Below are positions 60,767-64,000 of a stretch of DNA of 64,000 nucleotides, piece after piece. Location of the stretch: the NCBI GenBank assembly GCA_017428545.1, contig JAFRQR010000020.1:124001-188000 (forward strand). The letters are read 5' to 3'. Position numbers and translations under genes: made by a program. Within the stretch, counting starts at the first letter, position 1. Every line of letters begins with the position of its first letter. The DNA comes from Clostridiales bacterium (GTDB lineage: Bacteria > Bacillota > Clostridia > Saccharofermentanales > Saccharofermentanaceae). Under the pieces are notes generated by a model. That model had not been told where the DNA came from. It was given only the letters and a program-made list of their open reading frames with translations, and did not search any database.

Positions 60767-61015
60767 TCACTTTGTCTTTAGGATATTCATTGCCTCGTCG
60801 TAGTCCGCTTTACTGACGTACACAGCACATATCGTCGGAAGCGAAGCACTCTGTCCGAAGCGTCCGACTCCGGCACCACGGGCCAGATCGGCTACATGTC
60901 CGGTGTCGTAGTTCTGGACATCGTACTTGATACCTGCTTTTTTCAGAGCACCGGTAATTTCAAAAAACTTATCGGTCTTCGGTCCGCTGTAAACTTCGCG
61001 TTTTAAAAACTTCAT
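60767..61015 (-). CDS. Small hypothetical protein (82 residues)
   Basis: A short protein, MKFLKREVYSGPKTDKFFEI at its start, with ALKKAGIKYDVQNYDTGHVADLARGAG following, then CAVYVSKADYDEAMNILK at the end. The end pattern (xVxKADxExAxxIL) resembles small proteins of the DUF2007/signal-transducing type that act on an unknown partner. AGGAAGAGG precedes the ATG. It has its own terminator. Assignment is tentative. Confidence 0.75.
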   Translation of the reverse strand: MKFLKREVYSGPKTDKFFEITGALKKAGIKYDVQNYDTGHVADLARGAGVGRFGQSASLPTICAVYVSKADYDEAMNILKTK

Positions 61016-61087
61016 TTCCTCTTCCTGCCTGCGTTTATGATGAAATCATTATAGCAATCGGAAGATGCTTTTTCCAGCGAAAAGCAC

Positions 61088-62278
61088 TTACCCTTCGCCA
61101 TAGATCTCCTTGATGCGCTTCATCGCCTCAATCGTATTGTCGCGGGTGTTAAAGGAAGTAAATCGTACATAACCTTCGCCGCATTCACCAAATCCGGAGC
61201 CCGGAGTGCAGATGACATTTGCACGGACCAGAAGGTCATCGAAGAACGCCCAGGATCGCATGCCGTGCGGGCACTTTACCCAAAGATACGGAGAGTTCTT
61301 GCCGCCCGTAAAAGGCCACTTGAGTTCACAGAAAGTCTCCGCCATGATGCGGGCGTTTTCTTTGTAATAAGCAATGTTCTCGGTGATCTCTTCGTAACCC
61401 TGATCCTTCAGACAGGCTGCGGCCGCGCGCTGGACAGGATAGGCGACACCGTTGAACTTCGTGGTCTGTCGTCTCAGCCACATCTTACGGAGCTGAACAC
61501 CGTCGCGGATCAATCCTGCAGGAACGACCGTATATCCGCATCTTGTTCCGGTAAAGCCTGCCGTCTTTGAAAAAGAGCAGAACTCGATCGCACAGGTCCT
61601 TGCCCCTTCGATCTCAAAGATCGAGCGCGGGATGTCCGGATCGGAAATAAAGGATTCGTATGCCGCGTCATAAAGGATGACGGAGCCGTGTGCATTGGCA
61701 TACTTGACCCACTGTTCCAGTCTCTCTCTGTCGTATGCCGCGCCGGTCGGGTTGTTCGGAGAGCAAAGGTAGATGATGTCTGCCTCAAGACCCGGATACG
61801 GCATCGGAAGAAAATCGTTATCGGATGTCGCGGACAGCTTAATGATCTTTCTTCCTGCCATAACGTTCGTATCGACATAGACCGGATATACCGGATCGGT
61901 GACCGCTACGACATTGTCCGTATCGAAGATATCGAGGATATTTCCCAGGTCGCTTTTCGCGCCGTCGGAAACGAAGATCTCATCGCTGAAAAGCTTCACT
62001 CCGCTGGTTTTTGCATAGTAAGAGGCGATCTCGTCACGCAGGAATTCATATCCCTGTTCCGGACCGTATCCGTGAAAACTTTCAGAAGTTCCCATCTCTT
62101 CAGATGCCTTGATCATCGCTTCTACTGCCGATCTGCAAAGAGGTCGCGTGACATCGCCGATGCCCATCTTGATCAGAGTCGCGCCGTGGTTATCCGCCAT
62201 GAATTTCCGGACTCTCTCGGCGATCTCCGAGAAAAGATATGTTTCTTCGATGTTCTGGTAATTTCTATTGATCTTCAT
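61088..62278 (-). CDS. dapL: L,L-Diaminopimelate aminotransferase DapL
   Basis: A 396-residue PLP aminotransferase that turns tetrahydrodipicolinate into L,L-diaminopimelate in one step. PLP Lys lies in SFSKTAGFTGTRCGY, and YLCSPNNPTGAAYDRERL and YDAAYESF are PLP-fold motifs. DapL replaces the succinylated or acetylated route in some Clostridia, chlamydiae and cyanobacteria. It precedes nothing in its unit except the 82-residue gene, and the dapF gene lies just upstream in the same direction. AGGAGG lies before the ATG. Confidence 0.97.
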   Translation of the reverse strand: MKINRNYQNIEETYLFSEIAERVRKFMADNHGATLIKMGIGDVTRPLCRSAVEAMIKASEEMGTSESFHGYGPEQGYEFLRDEIASYYAKTSGVKLFSDEIFVSDGAKSDLGNILDIFDTDNVVAVTDPVYPVYVDTNVMAGRKIIKLSATSDNDFLPMPYPGLEADIIYLCSPNNPTGAAYDRERLEQWVKYANAHGSVILYDAAYESFISDPDIPRSIFEIEGARTCAIEFCSFSKTAGFTGTRCGYTVVPAGLIRDGVQLRKMWLRRQTTKFNGVAYPVQRAAAACLKDQGYEEITENIAYYKENARIMAETFCELKWPFTGGKNSPYLWVKCPHGMRSWAFFDDLLVRANVICTPGSGFGECGEGYVRFTSFNTRDNTIEAMKRIKEIYGEG

Positions 62279-62336
62279 TTTCCTTTTCCTCCTGTCTCAC
62301 TACATGCGCCGGATCTGCCGGCGTCCTTCTTCACTT

Positions 62337-63179
62337 TTATACTTCGATCTCACCGGTAAAGCTGAACACGGCAGGTCCCGTCATCAGGACATGTTCATCG
62401 GTGTAGTTGATCACGAGTTCACCGCCGTTTAAGATCACGCGGACATCCTCGCCCTTATTCGCATATCCGTTCAGGCAGGCGGCAACAACAGTCGCGCATG
62501 TTCCTGTGCCGCATGCCCAGGTCTCACCTGCGCCTCGTTCCCAGACACGCATGCGAAGAAGGCCCGGCTTGATGACCTCGACGAATTCGGTATTCACTCT
62601 TTTCGGGAATATCGGGTGATGTTCAAACTTCGGACCGATTGCTTCCAGATTCAGATGAACGACATCGCGCACAAAAAGGACCGCATGCGGGTTTCCCATG
62701 GAAACGCATGTGATCTTCGCCGTTTCATTTCCGATCTTGATTTCACGATCGACGATCTGATCGCCGGGAATATCTACGGGGATCTTTTTCGGATCCAGGA
62801 TCGCCTGTCCCATATCGACGCAGGCACCATACGCGGATCCGTCAGGAGCGACCTGCATCTTCAAGGTCTTGACTCCGCACTTTGTTTCGATCGTAAGTGT
62901 ATCCTTCTTTACGCCCCAGATATCGTGAATGAACTTTCCGACGCAGCGGATGCCGTTGCCGCACATCTCGCTTTCCGAGCCGTCCGAGTTAAACATGATC
63001 ATACGTCCGTCGGCAACTTCTGAAGGCGCGACCAGGATCAAGCCGTCCGAGCCGATGCCGAAATGACGGTCCGAGATCTTTACAGAAAGAGCAGACGGAT
63101 CATCGATCGCATACTTTCTTGCATCAATATAAACATAATCATTGCCGCAGCCCTGCATCTTCGTAAACGCATACTTCAT
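62337..63179 (-). CDS. dapF: Diaminopimelate epimerase DapF
   Basis: A 280-residue epimerase that turns L,L- into meso-diaminopimelate, for lysine and peptidoglycan. The two catalytic cysteines lie in SEMCGNGIRCVG and WACGTGTCATV. GCGNDYVYID is the N-terminal binding loop. Length is standard. It is encoded 58 bases upstream of dapL on the same strand, so the two steps are one unit. GAAGGT precedes the ATG. Confidence 0.98.
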   Translation of the reverse strand: MKYAFTKMQGCGNDYVYIDARKYAIDDPSALSVKISDRHFGIGSDGLILVAPSEVADGRMIMFNSDGSESEMCGNGIRCVGKFIHDIWGVKKDTLTIETKCGVKTLKMQVAPDGSAYGACVDMGQAILDPKKIPVDIPGDQIVDREIKIGNETAKITCVSMGNPHAVLFVRDVVHLNLEAIGPKFEHHPIFPKRVNTEFVEVIKPGLLRMRVWERGAGETWACGTGTCATVVAACLNGYANKGEDVRVILNGGELVINYTDEHVLMTGPAVFSFTGEIEV

Positions 63180-63276
63180 TTGCCGTACCTTCTTTCTTCA
63201 CTTTCATGAACCAGCACGCCATTGTGTATGGTTTAGATATGTTGATATGTTTTCTTTATTACTTAATTACCGGATC

Positions 63277-63867
63277 TCAATTTCCGGACTCATATGTCCT
63301 TATGATCTCGTACGCCACATCCGAGCGGTTGCGCCCGCTGTTCATGGCTTCTTTTTCGATGAACTTGTGTGCTTCGTCTTCGGTGAAACCCAGAGTCTGC
63401 ATCAAAAGAAGTTTGGCTCTCGTGATCACCTTTTCGTCATCGAGTTTTTTCTTAAGTGCCCCGAGCCGGATGTGCGCCATATCCGCTGCCTGTATGGCCG
63501 TGGTAAAAGCACTTTGCTTCAGGGGCTTTACGAGTATGGTCGCGCCCATGTCGAGAAGCTTTTCTTTGGCTTTCTTTTCTTCCTCACTTTTGAAACTCGT
63601 TTCATCTGCAAGGAAAAGTACGCTGGCCGTCGGATGGGAAACTGCCGAATGGCAGGCCCGGATCGCCGAAGGATCCGAGATTTCCGATTCTACGATCAAA
63701 AGACCATAGTCGCCTTTTTTCGCTGCGCGTGTCCCCTTATCGGAAAGCACTTCCCACACGATCTCGTGCGGATGCTTGAGGCTGTTCATGATGAAATTCT
63801 CCAGGATCCGGCTTGCACCTGCTTCTCTTCTGAGGATCAATACTTTATCTATACCTGTTGAACTCAT
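63277..63867 (-). CDS. ANTAR-domain response regulator (transcription antiterminator)
   Basis: A 196-residue protein with an N-terminal receiver-like domain (VLILRREAGASRILENFI, LLIVESEISDP, VKPLKQSAF) and a C-terminal ANTAR domain (RAKLLLMQTLGFTEDEAHKFIEKEAMNSGRNRSDVAYEI, about residues 145-185). ANTAR proteins bind paired RNA stem-loops with six-base loops and block terminators, commonly in nitrogen-related genes. The receiver lacks a clear phosphorylatable Asp in the usual place, so it may be a pseudo-receiver. Start at the ATG at 63867, with GAGGTG upstream. A leader with a terminator before gltB 3 kb away is a possible target. Confidence 0.9.
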   Translation of the reverse strand: MSSTGIDKVLILRREAGASRILENFIMNSLKHPHEIVWEVLSDKGTRAAKKGDYGLLIVESEISDPSAIRACHSAVSHPTASVLFLADETSFKSEEEKKAKEKLLDMGATILVKPLKQSAFTTAIQAADMAHIRLGALKKKLDDEKVITRAKLLLMQTLGFTEDEAHKFIEKEAMNSGRNRSDVAYEIIRTYESGN

Positions 63868-64000
63868 ATGATTCACCTCTTTTCTTAAACATAATGTACT
63901 CTTGCCTATCAAATTTTGCAACTTTTCTTTTGTTAAAATTCATTCTGTGTGAAAAATCGTTCATGTTTTTATGTAAAAATCGTATATTGTGCAAGTTTGT

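Noticed and set aside
1..64000. CRISPR array, tRNA or rRNA genes, phage or insertion sequence
   Set aside because: No regularly spaced repeats, tRNA cloverleaf sequences, rRNA conserved blocks, transposase or integrase motifs were found by eye.

Overview
The window reads as chromosomal DNA of an anaerobic member of the Bacillota, most likely class Clostridia. The grounds are the gene families present (L,L-diaminopimelate aminotransferase, a DUF3793 protein next to a short-chain flavodoxin, an ANTAR regulator, FecCD-type and FtsX/MacB-type transporters, ThiC with a THI-box), strong AGGAGG-type ribosome binding sites, sigma-A type promoters (TTGACA-17-TATAAT) and many hairpin-plus-T terminators. 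No rRNA, tRNA, phage, insertion sequence or CRISPR array was seen. The exact genus cannot be read from this sequence.

Layout. 1-7089 (minus strand) is one long operon: a nitrogenase-like reductase (NifH-like, NifD-like and NifK-like subunits), a lipoprotein binding protein, a FecCD-type permease, its ATPase, and a second binding-protein-like protein without a visible signal peptide that runs off the window. A Crp/Fnr-type regulator is divergent at 7195. 7921-13071 holds two methyltransferases, an FtsX-type ABC transporter and a TetR regulator. 13278-23270 is a mixed accessory stretch: an ACT-ACT-metallo-beta-lactamase fusion, a methyltransferase, a carbonic anhydrase, a beta-lactamase-like hydrolase, a CHAP-like protein, several GNAT acetyltransferases, a hydrolase-Nudix fusion, a DUF4259-type protein and a cyclophilin-like lipoprotein. 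23400-27604 holds an iron alcohol dehydrogenase, a MarR regulator, acetyltransferases, an FMN reductase and a TfoX-type protein. 27613-31612 is a TetR-controlled FtsX-type ABC transporter. 32063-39170 is metal and redox biology: DUF3793 protein, flavodoxin, DtxR-type regulator, cation diffusion facilitator, OhrR-like regulator with glutathione peroxidase, and the feo iron-uptake operon. 39361-43268 is a thiamin operon (thiM-thiE-thiD-thiC) under a TPP riboswitch. 44512-49435 is a signalling operon (FecR-domain protein, CHASE2-adenylate cyclase, MBL-GAF-GGDEF protein). 49521-63867 holds a P-type ATPase, a cyclase-family hydrolase with an SDR, a LUD-type protein, glutamate synthase (gltBD), dapL, dapF and an ANTAR regulator.

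How it fits together. A 16-bp inverted repeat, GTTAGC-N4-GCTAAC, occurs nine times, always in promoter regions: before the nitrogenase-like operon, the methyltransferase pair, both FtsX-type ABC transporters, the DUF3793-flavodoxin pair (twice) and feo (three times). It resembles DtxR/IdeR-family operators, and a DtxR-type gene lies at 33273. The simplest reading is an iron (or related metal) regulon in which a nitrogenase-like reductase and a metallophore/tetrapyrrole-type importer are switched on together with ferrous iron uptake and flavodoxin. This is the most interesting system in the window. Its substrate is unknown. Other points of interest are a possible structured leader with a terminator ahead of gltB, a MerR-type promoter with a 19-bp spacer, and several unusual domain fusions.
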